DNA of 6,505 bases from Deltaproteobacteria bacterium (GCA_030620935.1 JAUXIP010000125.1:1-6505); one strand, 5' to 3'. Counted from the first letter of the stretch, positions 1-6,505 are shown. Translations and numbers: made by a program. Notes: generated by a model from the sequence alone, not told the origin.

Positions 1-2010
1 CGGCATATCGTCTTTCCCATTATGTCGTTCCTGGAATGTCATGCCGTAACCCACCTTCCCCCCTAGGGCAAGAGTATACGTTCCTCCCCAGTTGGGATCT
101 TTAAGAAAAGAATAGTACCAACGGCTGCGGAGATCAGATTTGAGAAAATGATTGTCTCCCCCCAGCCCGGCAACTTCAAAACTCATTTTGGAACGGGTCC
201 CTTTCGTTGGGGTAAAGAAATGGTCCCGGCTGTCGTAGGAAAGGTTTGGGGTCACACTGCTGGTAAACGAAATCCCCTTTTCATCCTGAATCTCCAAAGG
301 GGCGTCATCATCAATGTCACCGATTTTGTCGCGCCTGAACTCGTAAGCCACTCCACCACGCGCGTACTTCAGCACAGGATGATAAATAACTCTGTCATCC
401 CCATAGAGGGAACGGGAGGGAGTGGGTTTGAAAAAGGGCAGGCTGAGACGCTTGAGAGGATAGGAGGTGCTTGTTCTGAATCCTGTTTTTCTCCCAGTAA
501 AGGTGTCGGAGTCGCGGCGCGTATTAAAGGCTTTGACCCCCAAACTCAATGGGGTGTCATATAAGTACGGCTCCCTAAAGCTCACGTTAAAGTCCTGTCG
601 CTGTGTCCCTAGATCGAAACTCGCATTCAACTTCTGACCTCGACCAAAAAGATTTCTCTCCGAAACGGAGGCGGTAAAAAAAATGTTGTCCCCGCTGCTG
701 TAACCCGCCCCGAGACCAAAGGAACCTGTCGGACCCTCCTTGACCTCCACCAAAAGATCCACCGCGTCCGGCTGATCGGTCTTCTTCGTAGTCACCTGCA
801 CATCTTCAAAATAACCGGTCCTCTGAAGGGCGTCTTGGCTTCGCTTGATTCTCTTGCCGGAATATAGTTTCTGTTCCTGGACTTCCAGCTCTCTTCGGAT
901 CACTTTATCCCTGGTTTTGCTATTGCCGGCAACTATGATCCTATTGAAGTGGACCGGGGGACCACGGGTGACGACCAAGGCGATATCGATCTTTTTCTCC
1001 TCGGGATGGACTTTGGAAATGGTTTCCACGTCGGCAAAGGCAAACCCTCTCTCGGTATACCTTTCCGTCAGCAAATCGATATCGCTGCGCAGACGACTTC
1101 CCCGGAAAATCTGCCCGGTCGTGAGCTTTATTTTCCTCAGAAGCTTTTCCGGATCTTCAATGAGTTCCCCTCCGATCTCGACCTTCCCGACCCGAAATTG
1201 TTCCCCTTCTTCGACGCGAATGACCACCTCGATCCCGCTTCTCTTTTTTAAGATCACGGGCTCGTCAATCTCATGGTTAATATACCCGTGATCGTAATAG
1301 TGAGCCGACAAGATCGCCCTATCGTTGGTCAGCATATCGCGGTCCAGCACGCCTCTATTGTTCAAAAAAGAGAAAATCCATTTTTCCTTGGTTGCCATAA
1401 GCCCCGCCAGCTCACTGTCCGAAAATGCCCGGTTGCCTTCAAAAGAGACCTTCTGAATCAATAGGCGAGTCCCCTCTTCAATAGCAATCTCAACGACGGC
1501 CTGGTTGTTTTCCACCAACGAGACGGCAAAGTCCACCTGAGCGTTGACATGCCCCTGCTCGCCGTAAAGCTTCTTCACCCTCTCCACGCCTTCTGAGACC
1601 TTGTCCCGATCCAAAACGGTTCGTGGCTGCACGCCCAAAGCAGTCTCGATCTCGGCGGCGCTGACCTCGGAATTCCCTGTAATCTTAACCTCACGGATAT
1701 AAGGCTTTTCTTTGACCGAGTAGGTCAGGATCCCTTCGGGGGAAAGCGTGGCCTTCACATCATCAAAAAATCCCATCCGATAGATCGATTTGACATCCTG
1801 GTCCACAACCGCGGGGTCAAAAGGGTTTCCCTCGCGCGCCTTGATGTGAAGCCGAATGCCGTCCTCCTCAACCCTCAAGTTCCCATCGATCTTAACCTCT
1901 TGTAATCTAATGCTTTCTTGAGCCTGGAGAGAAAAATAAGGAAGAGAAAAAAGGAACACAAAAACAACCCCCGTGATGGCTTTGATCAAGGAATAAGGCC
2001 TTTCTCTCAT
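1..2010 (-). CDS. bamA: Outer membrane protein assembly factor BamA (Omp85 family), 3' end outside the window
   Basis: BamA is the central subunit of the BAM complex and inserts beta-barrel proteins into the outer membrane. The frame reads without a stop from ATG at 2010 to the window edge, giving 670 residues. Residues 1-30 look like a signal peptide: basic start, hydrophobic stretch VVFVFLFSLPYF, likely cleavage after LQA. Five POTRA domains follow at about 34-102, 103-181, 183-268, 271-350 and 354-425, most opening with the typical VxxxGN pattern (VKIDGN, VKITGN, VSFEGN, IIVAGN). The barrel starts near 428 with family hallmarks GSFGLGAGYSSGDN, SERNLFGRGQ and FREPYLYDTPLSLG, then SSVTPNLSYDSRD and PTKGTRS. 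The visible part ends where the family normally reaches the conserved loop-6 RGF/RGY motif, so at least about 100 residues are missing. Weak GGGAG (2028-2024) lies 13 bases before the ATG. TTG at 1989 (residue 8), 9 bases after GAAAGG, is an alternative start that keeps the signal peptide. Residues about 523-550 look inserted relative to typical members. Confidence 0.96.
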   Translation of the reverse strand, partial: MRERPYSLIKAITGVVFVFLFSLPYFSLQAQESIRLQEVKIDGNLRVEEDGIRLHIKAREGNPFDPAVVDQDVKSIYRMGFFDDVKATLSPEGILTYSVKEKPYIREVKITGNSEVSAAEIETALGVQPRTVLDRDKVSEGVERVKKLYGEQGHVNAQVDFAVSLVENNQAVVEIAIEEGTRLLIQKVSFEGNRAFSDSELAGLMATKEKWIFSFLNNRGVLDRDMLTNDRAILSAHYYDHGYINHEIDEPVILKKRSGIEVVIRVEEGEQFRVGKVEIGGELIEDPEKLLRKIKLTTGQIFRGSRLRSDIDLLTERYTERGFAFADVETISKVHPEEKKIDIALVVTRGPPVHFNRIIVAGNSKTRDKVIRRELEVQEQKLYSGKRIKRSQDALQRTGYFEDVQVTTKKTDQPDAVDLLVEVKEGPTGSFGLGAGYSSGDNIFFTASVSERNLFGRGQKLNASFDLGTQRQDFNVSFREPYLYDTPLSLGVKAFNTRRDSDTFTGRKTGFRTSTSYPLKRLSLPFFKPTPSRSLYGDDRVIYHPVLKYARGGVAYEFRRDKIGDIDDDAPLEIQDEKGISFTSSVTPNLSYDSRDHFFTPTKGTRSKMSFEVAGLGGDNHFLKSDLRSRWYYSFLKDPNWGGTYTLALGGKVGYGMTFQERHNGKDDMP
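1921..2010 (-). other. Sec signal peptide of BamA
   Basis: Residues 1-30 of BamA have the three parts of a Sec-type signal: positive charges (R2, R4, K10), a hydrophobic core of about residues 11-26, and a small residue before the predicted cut (LQA, followed by QES). No lipobox cysteine is present, so signal peptidase I is expected. The next residues (IRLQEVKIDGN) begin the first POTRA domain, which fits cleavage near residue 30. This is read by eye, not from a prediction program. Confidence 0.8.
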
Positions 2011-2051
2011 GGTCTGAATAGCGCTCCCGATGAACCCTCAAAGGATTCTTT

Positions 2052-2080
2052 TTTGTAACAAATTCAGCGACTTTTGTAAA
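2052..2080 (-). promoter_or_regulatory. Possible sigma-70-type promoter for bamA
   Basis: In the 90-base gap between lolD and bamA, reading the minus strand, TTTACA (2080-2075) lies 17 bases from TACAAA (2057-2052). The first matches the -35 consensus at 5 of 6 positions, the second matches the -10 consensus at 4 of 6. Transcription would start near 2045, leaving a leader of about 35 bases before the bamA ATG. The gap is AT-rich compared with the flanking genes and contains no obvious terminator, so bamA could be read both from here and by read-through from lolD. The sites are weak and A/T-rich sequence gives such matches by chance. Confidence 0.3.
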
Positions 2081-2100
2081 GTTAAATCAAAGCCTTGAAG

Positions 2101-2778
2101 TCACGCCGGGAAGAGCCGCCCTTCGCGTAGTTCCATCTGCCTCCCGATCCTAGTTGCGAACCGTCTATTGTGGGTGGCCACTACTAGGGCAATACCTTGC
2201 TCTTGATTCAGTCGAAACAAGAGATCTTCAATCTCCTCTCCCGTATGAGAGTCCAAATTACCCGTTGGTTCGTCCGCTAGAATCAAACGGGGCGTCAGAA
2301 TGACCGAGCGCGCCACGGCCACGCGCTGTTGCTCTCCGCCCGAGAGCTTTCCCGGCCGGTGACTCATCCGAGCCTTCAGTCCTACGAGTTCCAATAGCCC
2401 TGCGGCGCCGTCTCGGGCTTTCTCCCACTGCCAACCCTGGATCAGGGCCGGAAGCATCACGTTCTCCAAGGCGGTAAAATCAGGCAACAAATAATGGAAT
2501 TGAAAAATGAAGCCGATCTCACGATTGCGAAAGTCGGCCAGGGCCTCTTCTTCAACTCCGGAAAGATCCCTCTCTCCATAAGTTACCCGACCGCGGGTGG
2601 GCCGATCCAGTGTCCCCAAAATGTGAAGCAGCGTGCTCTTCCCTACTCCGGATTCACCGACAATCGCCAATCGTTCTGCCTCGCCCAGCTCCATGTCGAG
2701 CCCGCGAAGCACGGAAATTTCCTCCCCGCCTTCGAAAAACGATTTCTCCAGGCCTTCGACCCGAAGCAGGTTATTCAT
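2101..2778 (-). CDS. lolD: Lipoprotein-releasing system ATP-binding protein LolD
   Basis: This 225-residue ABC ATPase powers the Lol transporter, which releases outer-membrane lipoproteins from the inner membrane; it sits on the cytoplasmic face bound to LolC/E-type subunits. All ABC motifs are present: Walker [10 protein letters not shown] (41-49), Q-loop Q93 in [17 protein letters not shown], signature LSGGEQ (145-150), Walker B LILADE (165-170) with catalytic E170, D-loop NLDS (174-177) and switch His203. The [14 protein letters not shown] stretch closely resembles LolD rather than the related MacB or FtsE ATPases, and the length is normal for LolD. Its ATG overlaps the last 8 bases of the preceding lolC-type gene, and GGTGGAG (2795-2789) ends 10 bases before it, so both a ribosome site and translational coupling support this start. 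The membrane-subunit neighbour upstream and bamA downstream make the LolD assignment stronger than motifs alone. Confidence 0.96.
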   Translation of the reverse strand: MNNLLRVEGLEKSFFEGGEEISVLRGLDMELGEAERLAIVGESGVGKSTLLHILGTLDRPTRGRVTYGERDLSGVEEEALADFRNREIGFIFQFHYLLPDFTALENVMLPALIQGWQWEKARDGAAGLLELVGLKARMSHRPGKLSGGEQQRVAVARSVILTPRLILADEPTGNLDSHTGEEIEDLLFRLNQEQGIALVVATHNRRFATRIGRQMELREGRLFPA

Positions 2779-4024
2779 AGCGAATAATCTCCACCGGGTC
2801 CATCTTTGCGGCGTGGCGCGCCGGATAAATACTTGCCAACAAACAGACCAGAAACGAGGCCAGGCCCACCAAGATAAAATTGCTCAGATGGATCCGTACC
2901 GGCACCGTCGGTATGAGAAAAACACCGTCCGGCAGTGTAAACTCATAGCGAGCAATCAAGAGACAGATCCCATAGCCGAACAAGACCCCGAGGAGCGTCC
3001 CTACAGCTCCAATCACGCAACCCTTGATTAAAAAAATCCTGCGGATGCTTCTACGGCTCGCGCCCATCGATTGGAGCACGGCGATATCCTTTTTCATTTC
3101 CATCACCACCAGGATCAGGGTAGATACGATATTAAAGGAGCCGATGATGACCATGAGCAGGAGCACCAAAAAATAGACCGTTTTTTCCAGCTGCAAGGCC
3201 GAAAAAAGATTAGGCCATAATCGAGTCCAATCCTGCGCCCCATAGGGAAAACCCAGCTTCTGCTGAATCCTCTTTGCCACCTCAGGGGCCTGATAGACAT
3301 CTAGGACTCGAATCTCGATGTTGCTGACCGCCTCCCCCAATTCGAAGAAGTCTTGAGCGTCGGAAAGGTTCGTATAGGCCAGCGTCGCATCGTACTCATG
3401 CATCCCGGACTTGAAAAGCCCGACGACAATGAATCGTCTGACCTTCGGGATCATCCCCATGACGGTAGCCTTTCCCATGGGAGAAATTATCTGAATCGGA
3501 TCTCCCAGCATCACGCCGAGCTGGGCTTTCAGTCTCTCGCCTAAAATCACTCCCGGCAGAGAGATGGTCCGCTCTCCCTCCTGAAGCCTGTGAGAGGTCT
3601 TTAAAGCCTCCAGACTTCCTCTGGTGATATACTGTCCAATGTCGATCACTTCGTTAGCCCGATCAGGATCGATTCCACGTATGACCACTCCCGAGACCCG
3701 GCTCCCGGCAGTTACCATAGCTTGTCCATAGACCGTAGGGGCGGCGGCCAGAATTCCTTTTTCCTCTTTCACCTGATCGATGACTTTCTCGTAATCCTTC
3801 ACTAAGTAATCTCCGGTCCCTACCGTAAGAGCGACATGGGCATTGATGCCCAAGAGACGGTCCCTGAGCGTTTCCTCGAACCCGGTCATGACGGCCATGA
3901 CCACATTAAGAGTCATGACTCCGATCATGACCCCAAGGACCGAGATAACCGTGATCAGAGAAATGAAGGTCTCTCGCCTGCGCGAACGCAAGTAGCGGAG
4001 TCCGATAAAGAGTTCGTATTGCAT
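2771..4024 (-). CDS. lolC: Lipoprotein-releasing system transmembrane protein, LolC/LolE family
   Basis: This 417-residue inner-membrane protein is the permease part of the Lol exporter, passing lipoproteins to the periplasmic carrier LolA. Four membrane segments are visible at about residues 20-47, 281-309, 331-359 and 382-402. A large periplasmic domain of the MacB type lies between the first two, and the C-terminal FtsX-type domain holds the rest. Family hallmarks are the N-terminal FIGLRYLRSRRRETFISLI, the FNIVSTLILVVMEMKKDIAVL segment with LQSMGAS (about 297-323), and the C-terminal [20 protein letters not shown]. Length is normal. Only one such gene lies beside lolD, so the transporter may use two copies of this subunit rather than separate LolC and LolE; the symbol lolC is therefore by convention. 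It starts 20 bases after lysS and has no clear Shine-Dalgarno site (the bases before ATG read CCGAATCCTTTTT), which suggests coupling to lysS translation. It overlaps lolD by 8 bases. Confidence 0.95.
   Translation of the reverse strand: MQYELFIGLRYLRSRRRETFISLITVISVLGVMIGVMTLNVVMAVMTGFEETLRDRLLGINAHVALTVGTGDYLVKDYEKVIDQVKEEKGILAAAPTVYGQAMVTAGSRVSGVVIRGIDPDRANEVIDIGQYITRGSLEALKTSHRLQEGERTISLPGVILGERLKAQLGVMLGDPIQIISPMGKATVMGMIPKVRRFIVVGLFKSGMHEYDATLAYTNLSDAQDFFELGEAVSNIEIRVLDVYQAPEVAKRIQQKLGFPYGAQDWTRLWPNLFSALQLEKTVYFLVLLLMVIIGSFNIVSTLILVVMEMKKDIAVLQSMGASRRSIRRIFLIKGCVIGAVGTLLGVLFGYGICLLIARYEFTLPDGVFLIPTVPVRIHLSNFILVGLASFLVCLLASIYPARHAAKMDPVEIIRYE
2789..2795 (-). promoter_or_regulatory. Ribosome binding site of lolD
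   Basis: GGTGGAG on the minus strand ends 10 bases before the lolD ATG at 2778. It lies inside the last codons of the upstream membrane-subunit gene, as expected for overlapping, co-translated genes. It is the clearest Shine-Dalgarno site at any of the complete genes here and fixes the lolD start. Confidence 0.6.
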
Positions 4025-4044
4025 AAAAAGGATTCGGGATGGTC

Positions 4045-5526
4045 TCAGCGCTCCGGGCGGAGCAACGGAAACAGGATAACGTCGCGAATGGATGGAGAGC
4101 CCGTGAACAACATGACCATCCGGTCGATCCCGATGCCCTCTCCCGCCGCCGGCGGCATGCCGTATTCCAAGGCGCGCAGAAAATCCTCATCCGCCGGACT
4201 GGCCGTTTCGTCTCCGGCCTTTCGGGCCTCCGCTTGTTTCACCAAGCGCTCGCGCTGATCCAAGGGATCATTCAGCTCCGAAAAGGCATTCGCCAGCTCT
4301 CTTCCGCCGATGTAAAGCTCAAACCGATCCACCAAGGCCGGATTGGCATCGTTCTTTCGAGCCAATGGGGAAACTTCCAGGGGATAGCCCTTCACGAACG
4401 TCGGTTGAATCAACTGGGATTCCGCGACCTCCTCAAAAACCTCGACAAGAAGATTTCCGTAGGGCAGCCCTGGATCGACATGGAGGTTCTTCTTGCGCGC
4501 AAAGGCTCGTAACCCATCGGTCGTCCCAACCTCATCTTTCTTCGCTCCCCCGTATTGCTCGATTGCCTCCGTGAGCCACAGTCTCTTCCAGGGAGGTTGA
4601 AGATCGATGGTCTGCTCCCCCCAGGGAATTTTCTGCGATCCTGAGACCTCTTTGCCCAAGTGCACGAACAGCTCTTCCGTAAGAGTCATCAGATCTTCGT
4701 AAGTGGCATAGGCCTGGTAAAACTCCAGCATGGTAAATTCCGGGTTATGTCGCACGGAAATACCCTCATTGCGAAAGTTTCGATTGAGTTCGAAGACGCG
4801 ATCCACGCCGCCGACCAAAAGACGCTTGAGAAACAGCTCGGGCGCGACCCTGAGATAGAGATCCATATCAAGAGCATTGTGGTGAGTGGTAAAAGGCCTG
4901 GCCGCCGCTCCTCCGGGAACCGATTGCATCATGGGCGTCTCCACCTCTAAAAAATCTCTTTCCTCGAAAAATCGACGAATCAATCGAATGATACGAGACC
5001 TCTTCTCAAATGCCTCCCTGACTCCCCGATTGACCATAAGGTCCACATACCGTTGCCGGTAGCGCGCCTCGACATCCGCCAGTCCGTGCCATTTCTCCGG
5101 CAACGGCCTGAGACACTTGCAAAGAAGACGGAGCCCCTGAGCGTCCAAGGTCAGCTCCTTGGTCTTGGTGCGAAATAGCCGCCCCCATACTCCTACGATG
5201 TCGCCGACGTCCATGGATTCGAATAGCCGATACGCCTCTTCTCCGACCCGATCCTTGCGCACATAAACCTGGAGCCTTCCCTTTCTGTCCTGCAGGTGAA
5301 AAAAGGCAGCCTTGCCGAAAGAACGGATGCCCATAATCCGACCGCCTAGTGAGAAAGTGGTTTGAAGAGCGCTGAGCTGCTCTTCGGACTGAGCGGTAAA
5401 GTTGGAAACAATCTGAGAAGTAGTATGCGTCGGTTTAAAGTCATTGGGATAGTGAGGATATCCCGATTCCTTTAACTTCAGGAGCTTCTGCCGCCGCACC
5501 TCCATCTGTTCCGTGAGATCATCCAT
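4045..5526 (-). CDS. lysS: Lysyl-tRNA synthetase, class II
   Basis: The enzyme attaches lysine to tRNA-Lys using ATP, in the cytoplasm. The 493-residue protein is complete and of normal length. After an N-terminal helix (VRRQKLLKLKESGYPHYPNDF, aligned by eye with the E. coli enzyme) comes the OB-fold anticodon-binding domain, about 56-145, with GGRIMGIRSFGKAAFFHLQD. The class II catalytic core follows: motif 1 about 176-204 (IRRFFEERDFLEVETPMM), motif 2 about 243-274 (FELNRNFRNEGISVRHNPEF, then TMLEFYQAY) with Arg252 and Glu254, and motif 3 with GEGIGIDR (462-469) ending in the invariant Arg469. GGRELANAFSELNDPLDQ (407-424) is typical of the bacterial lysine enzyme. The ATG at 5526 has no Shine-Dalgarno site close by; a second in-frame ATG at 5505 (residue 8) follows a weak GGAACAG. 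The good purine-rich sites lie further upstream and face a different, overlapping small frame. The gene leads directly into the lol genes. Confidence 0.97.
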   Translation of the reverse strand: MDDLTEQMEVRRQKLLKLKESGYPHYPNDFKPTHTTSQIVSNFTAQSEEQLSALQTTFSLGGRIMGIRSFGKAAFFHLQDRKGRLQVYVRKDRVGEEAYRLFESMDVGDIVGVWGRLFRTKTKELTLDAQGLRLLCKCLRPLPEKWHGLADVEARYRQRYVDLMVNRGVREAFEKRSRIIRLIRRFFEERDFLEVETPMMQSVPGGAAARPFTTHHNALDMDLYLRVAPELFLKRLLVGGVDRVFELNRNFRNEGISVRHNPEFTMLEFYQAYATYEDLMTLTEELFVHLGKEVSGSQKIPWGEQTIDLQPPWKRLWLTEAIEQYGGAKKDEVGTTDGLRAFARKKNLHVDPGLPYGNLLVEVFEEVAESQLIQPTFVKGYPLEVSPLARKNDANPALVDRFELYIGGRELANAFSELNDPLDQRERLVKQAEARKAGDETASPADEDFLRALEYGMPPAAGEGIGIDRMVMLFTGSPSIRDVILFPLLRPER

Positions 5527-5694
5527 AGATACGTTAGACGGGCTGATGCCGATCCTCCCCTCATTTTTTCCCCACCTTACTATCCGCCCTCAATGAATTC
5601 AATGAAACGGAAAGCTTGTCTTTCACTGCAAATTTCAAGTTGCAAAGCGCGAAAGTCAAAATGAATGATGAAAGCAATATCAGTAGTCAGAAAA

Positions 5695-5734
5695 CAGAAT
5701 TCAGAATCCCCTCTCTCCTGAATTCTGAATTCTG
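5695..5734. repeat. Perfect 13-bp inverted repeat (hairpin) of GAATTC words
   Basis: CAGAATTCAGAAT (5695-5707) is the exact reverse complement of ATTCTGAATTCTG (5722-5734), with a 14-base pyrimidine-rich loop (CCCCTCTCTCCTGA). Read on the minus strand it lies 42 bases after the metF stop and is followed by TTTT, so it could act as a weak transcription terminator or 3' end protector for metF. The stem is AT-rich and the T run is short, which argues against a strong terminator. Confidence 0.7.
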
Positions 5735-5747
5735 GCTCCTGAATTCT
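5715..5747. repeat. Direct repeat CTCCTGAATTCT, period 21
   Basis: The 12-base word CTCCTGAATTCT occurs at 5715-5726 and again at 5736-5747, with GAATTCTGG between the copies. It is part of the same GAATTC-based cluster as the hairpin. From memory, words of this kind (translated as runs like EFRIQE) recur between genes in some Desulfobacterota and other environmental lineages, often creating false small ORFs. Confidence 0.65.
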
Positions 5748-5775
5748 CTTTACTTTGCATTTTGCAACGCATGAA

Positions 5776-6505
5776 TCATGCAGTCTCCAAGCCAAGATTT
5801 GCAACAATAGCTTTGATGGAGCGGGACTTGTTCAAGGAGTAGAAATGGATCCCCGGCACCCCGAAGGCCAGGACCCCTTGGCACTGCTCTGTCGCATAAT
5901 CTATCCCCAATTGCACCGCCCCTTCGTCATCGTTCTCGACCTTCGCCAGCAACTGCTCCAGCCGTGGGGGAATCTTGGAGGAGCAAAGGGCCGTGAAGCG
6001 ACGGATTTGAGGCGCGGATAGAATAGGAAGGACACCGGGGACCACAGGGACGGTGACCCCGAGCTTTCTCACATCTTCGACGTACTGATAGAAATCGTCG
6101 TTATCGAAAAACAACTGCGTGATCACCACATCCGCGCCGGCATCCACCTTTTCTTTAAGATACCTTAGATCCGACACCCGACTCTCGGCCCTGGGATGGA
6201 CCTCTGGGAATCCCGCGACTGCGATAGAAAAGCACTGGTGGGCAACCGTCTCCCTGACCAATTCTACAGCGTAACGAAACCCGTCGGGGTGTGGACTCCA
6301 GTCAACGACTCCCTGCGGCGGGTCCCATCCAAGCGCAATCATGTTTTCGATCCCCTTTTCTTTGAGTTTTACTAAGACCGAGCGGACCTCCTCCTTCGAC
6401 TGCCCCACCACGGTCAGGTGACACATGACCTCTATCTCAGATTCCCGGTGGATCCGATCCACCAGATCGACCGTCTTTTCCCGCGTGCTCCCGCCTGCCC
6501 CATAC
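5776..6505 (-). CDS. metF: 5,10-methylenetetrahydrofolate reductase, 5' end outside the window
   Basis: MetF is a cytoplasmic FAD enzyme that reduces 5,10-methylene-tetrahydrofolate to 5-methyl-tetrahydrofolate, the methyl donor for methionine synthesis. The visible 242 residues form most of the family's TIM barrel. They begin inside the conserved YGAGGST motif, followed by EVMCHLTVVG (25-34), GFPEVHPRAES (98-108), KVDAGADVVITQLFFD (119-134), PGVLP (156-160) and GIHFYSLN (218-225). By comparison with E. coli MetF about 45 N-terminal residues are missing, including the catalytic glutamate region (Glu28). The frame is open to the window edge, so the in-frame GTG at 6462 is not the start. The segment that is normally ALRGDPP reads ALGWDPP (57-63): the aspartate matching E. 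coli Asp120 is kept, but the Arg-Gly before it is replaced by Gly-Trp. The gene ends 249 bases before lysS, with repeats between, so co-transcription with lysS is uncertain. Confidence 0.95.
   Translation of the reverse strand, partial: YGAGGSTREKTVDLVDRIHRESEIEVMCHLTVVGQSKEEVRSVLVKLKEKGIENMIALGWDPPQGVVDWSPHPDGFRYAVELVRETVAHQCFSIAVAGFPEVHPRAESRVSDLRYLKEKVDAGADVVITQLFFDNDDFYQYVEDVRKLGVTVPVVPGVLPILSAPQIRRFTALCSSKIPPRLEQLLAKVENDDEGAVQLGIDYATEQCQGVLAFGVPGIHFYSLNKSRSIKAIVANLGLETA

Larger units (their letters stand above)
5639..5768. repeat. Imperfect outer inverted repeat enclosing an inner hairpin
   Basis: GTTGCAAAGCGCGAAAGT (5639-5656) pairs with ACTTTGCATTTTGCAAC (5752-5768): 8 base pairs, an internal loop of 5 by 4 bases, then 5 more base pairs. 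The 95 bases between the arms hold a perfect 13-base-pair hairpin, so the block forms nested inverted repeats of 130 bases. No transposase gene and no clear target-site duplication are visible. The A/T-rich, repetitive makeup makes some self-complementarity likely by chance, so calling it an element is tentative. Confidence 0.45.
5527..5775. other. Intergenic region between metF and lysS, rich in short repeats
   Basis: This 249-base gap has no gene I can support. It is visibly more AT-rich than its flanks and is built largely of repeated short words: GAATTC and CAGAATTCAG variants around 5594-5601 and 5695-5747, and TTGCAAA/TTTGCAA words around 5627-5646 and 5752-5768. It must contain whatever leader lysS has, but I find no convincing -35/-10 pair on the minus strand; the best -35-like word, TTGACT near 5662-5657, has no good partner. 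It could also separate metF from the lysS-lol group as a transcription boundary. Confidence 0.7.

Noticed and set aside
148..564. Plus-strand open frame of 138 codons
   Set aside because: It lies antisense within bamA, whose frame is continuous and clearly conserved; the protein shows no recognisable features.
845..1464. Plus-strand open frames opposite the POTRA region of bamA
   Set aside because: They are antisense shadows of the conserved POTRA coding sequence, with no credible domains.
3836..4512. Plus-strand frames opposite the lolC start and lysS end, and a minus-strand frame at 3906-4190 out of phase
   Set aside because: They overlap two well-supported genes whose frames carry conserved motifs; the alternatives are low-complexity and Arg-rich.
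5527..5775. T-box or lysine riboswitch in front of lysS
   Set aside because: I see no T-box sequence, no lysine-riboswitch core and no strong terminator hairpin; the inverted repeats are simple AT-rich words.
5580..5807. 75-codon minus-strand reading frame across the metF end and the gap
   Set aside because: It overlaps the metF C-terminus in another phase, and its middle (RIQEPEFRIQERGDSEF) is just the translated GAATTC repeats, a common source of false genes.
5755..6021. Plus-strand open frame of 88 codons opposite metF
   Set aside because: It is antisense to the conserved MetF C-terminal half, with no ribosome site or domain that I recognise.
5776..6462. GTG at 6462 as the metF start
   Set aside because: The frame continues upstream to the window edge and encodes the conserved YGAGGSTREKTVDL segment, so the true start is outside the window.
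1..6505. Mobile element, CRISPR array, tRNA or defence system
   Set aside because: No transposase or integrase frame, no regularly spaced repeats with unique spacers, and no tRNA-like cloverleaf was seen; the five housekeeping genes account for almost the whole window.

Overview
The window carries five genes, all on the minus strand, in the transcription order metF (start cut by the right edge) - lysS - lolC/E-type gene - lolD - bamA (3' end cut by the left edge). An outer-membrane lipoprotein exporter plus an outer-membrane protein insertase means a diderm (Gram-negative) bacterium. The lysS-lolC-lolD-bamA order, as I remember it, is typical of Desulfobacterota (former Deltaproteobacteria, e.g. 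Geobacter-like genomes) and related lineages such as Nitrospirota. I cannot name the genus from the sequence.

Layout. Bases 6505-5776 encode the last 242 residues of methylenetetrahydrofolate reductase, which feeds methionine synthesis. Bases 5775-5527 form a 249-base gap without a convincing gene. It holds short GAATTC- and TTGCAAA-based repeats arranged as nested inverted repeats, the least ordinary stretch here. Bases 5526-4045 encode a complete class II lysyl-tRNA synthetase. After 20 bases comes the complete LolC/E-type membrane subunit (4024-2771), which overlaps the ATPase gene lolD (2778-2101) by 8 bases. After a 90-base gap that may hold a bamA promoter comes bamA (2010 to beyond base 1), with signal peptide, five POTRA domains and the first part of the beta-barrel.

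How the genes work together. LolC/E and LolD together extract mature lipoproteins from the inner membrane and hand them to a periplasmic carrier. BamA is the core of the machine that folds beta-barrel proteins into the outer membrane, and its partner subunits are lipoproteins that need the Lol route. lysS and metF are housekeeping genes of translation and one-carbon metabolism that sit upstream; tight spacing suggests lysS is co-transcribed with the lol genes.

I see no mobile element, CRISPR array, tRNA, rRNA or defence-like system, and nothing that amounts to a new system. The points worth a second look are the nested repeats upstream of lysS, a changed motif in MetF, an insertion in the BamA barrel, and a short ribosome-bindable reading frame overlapping the lysS start.
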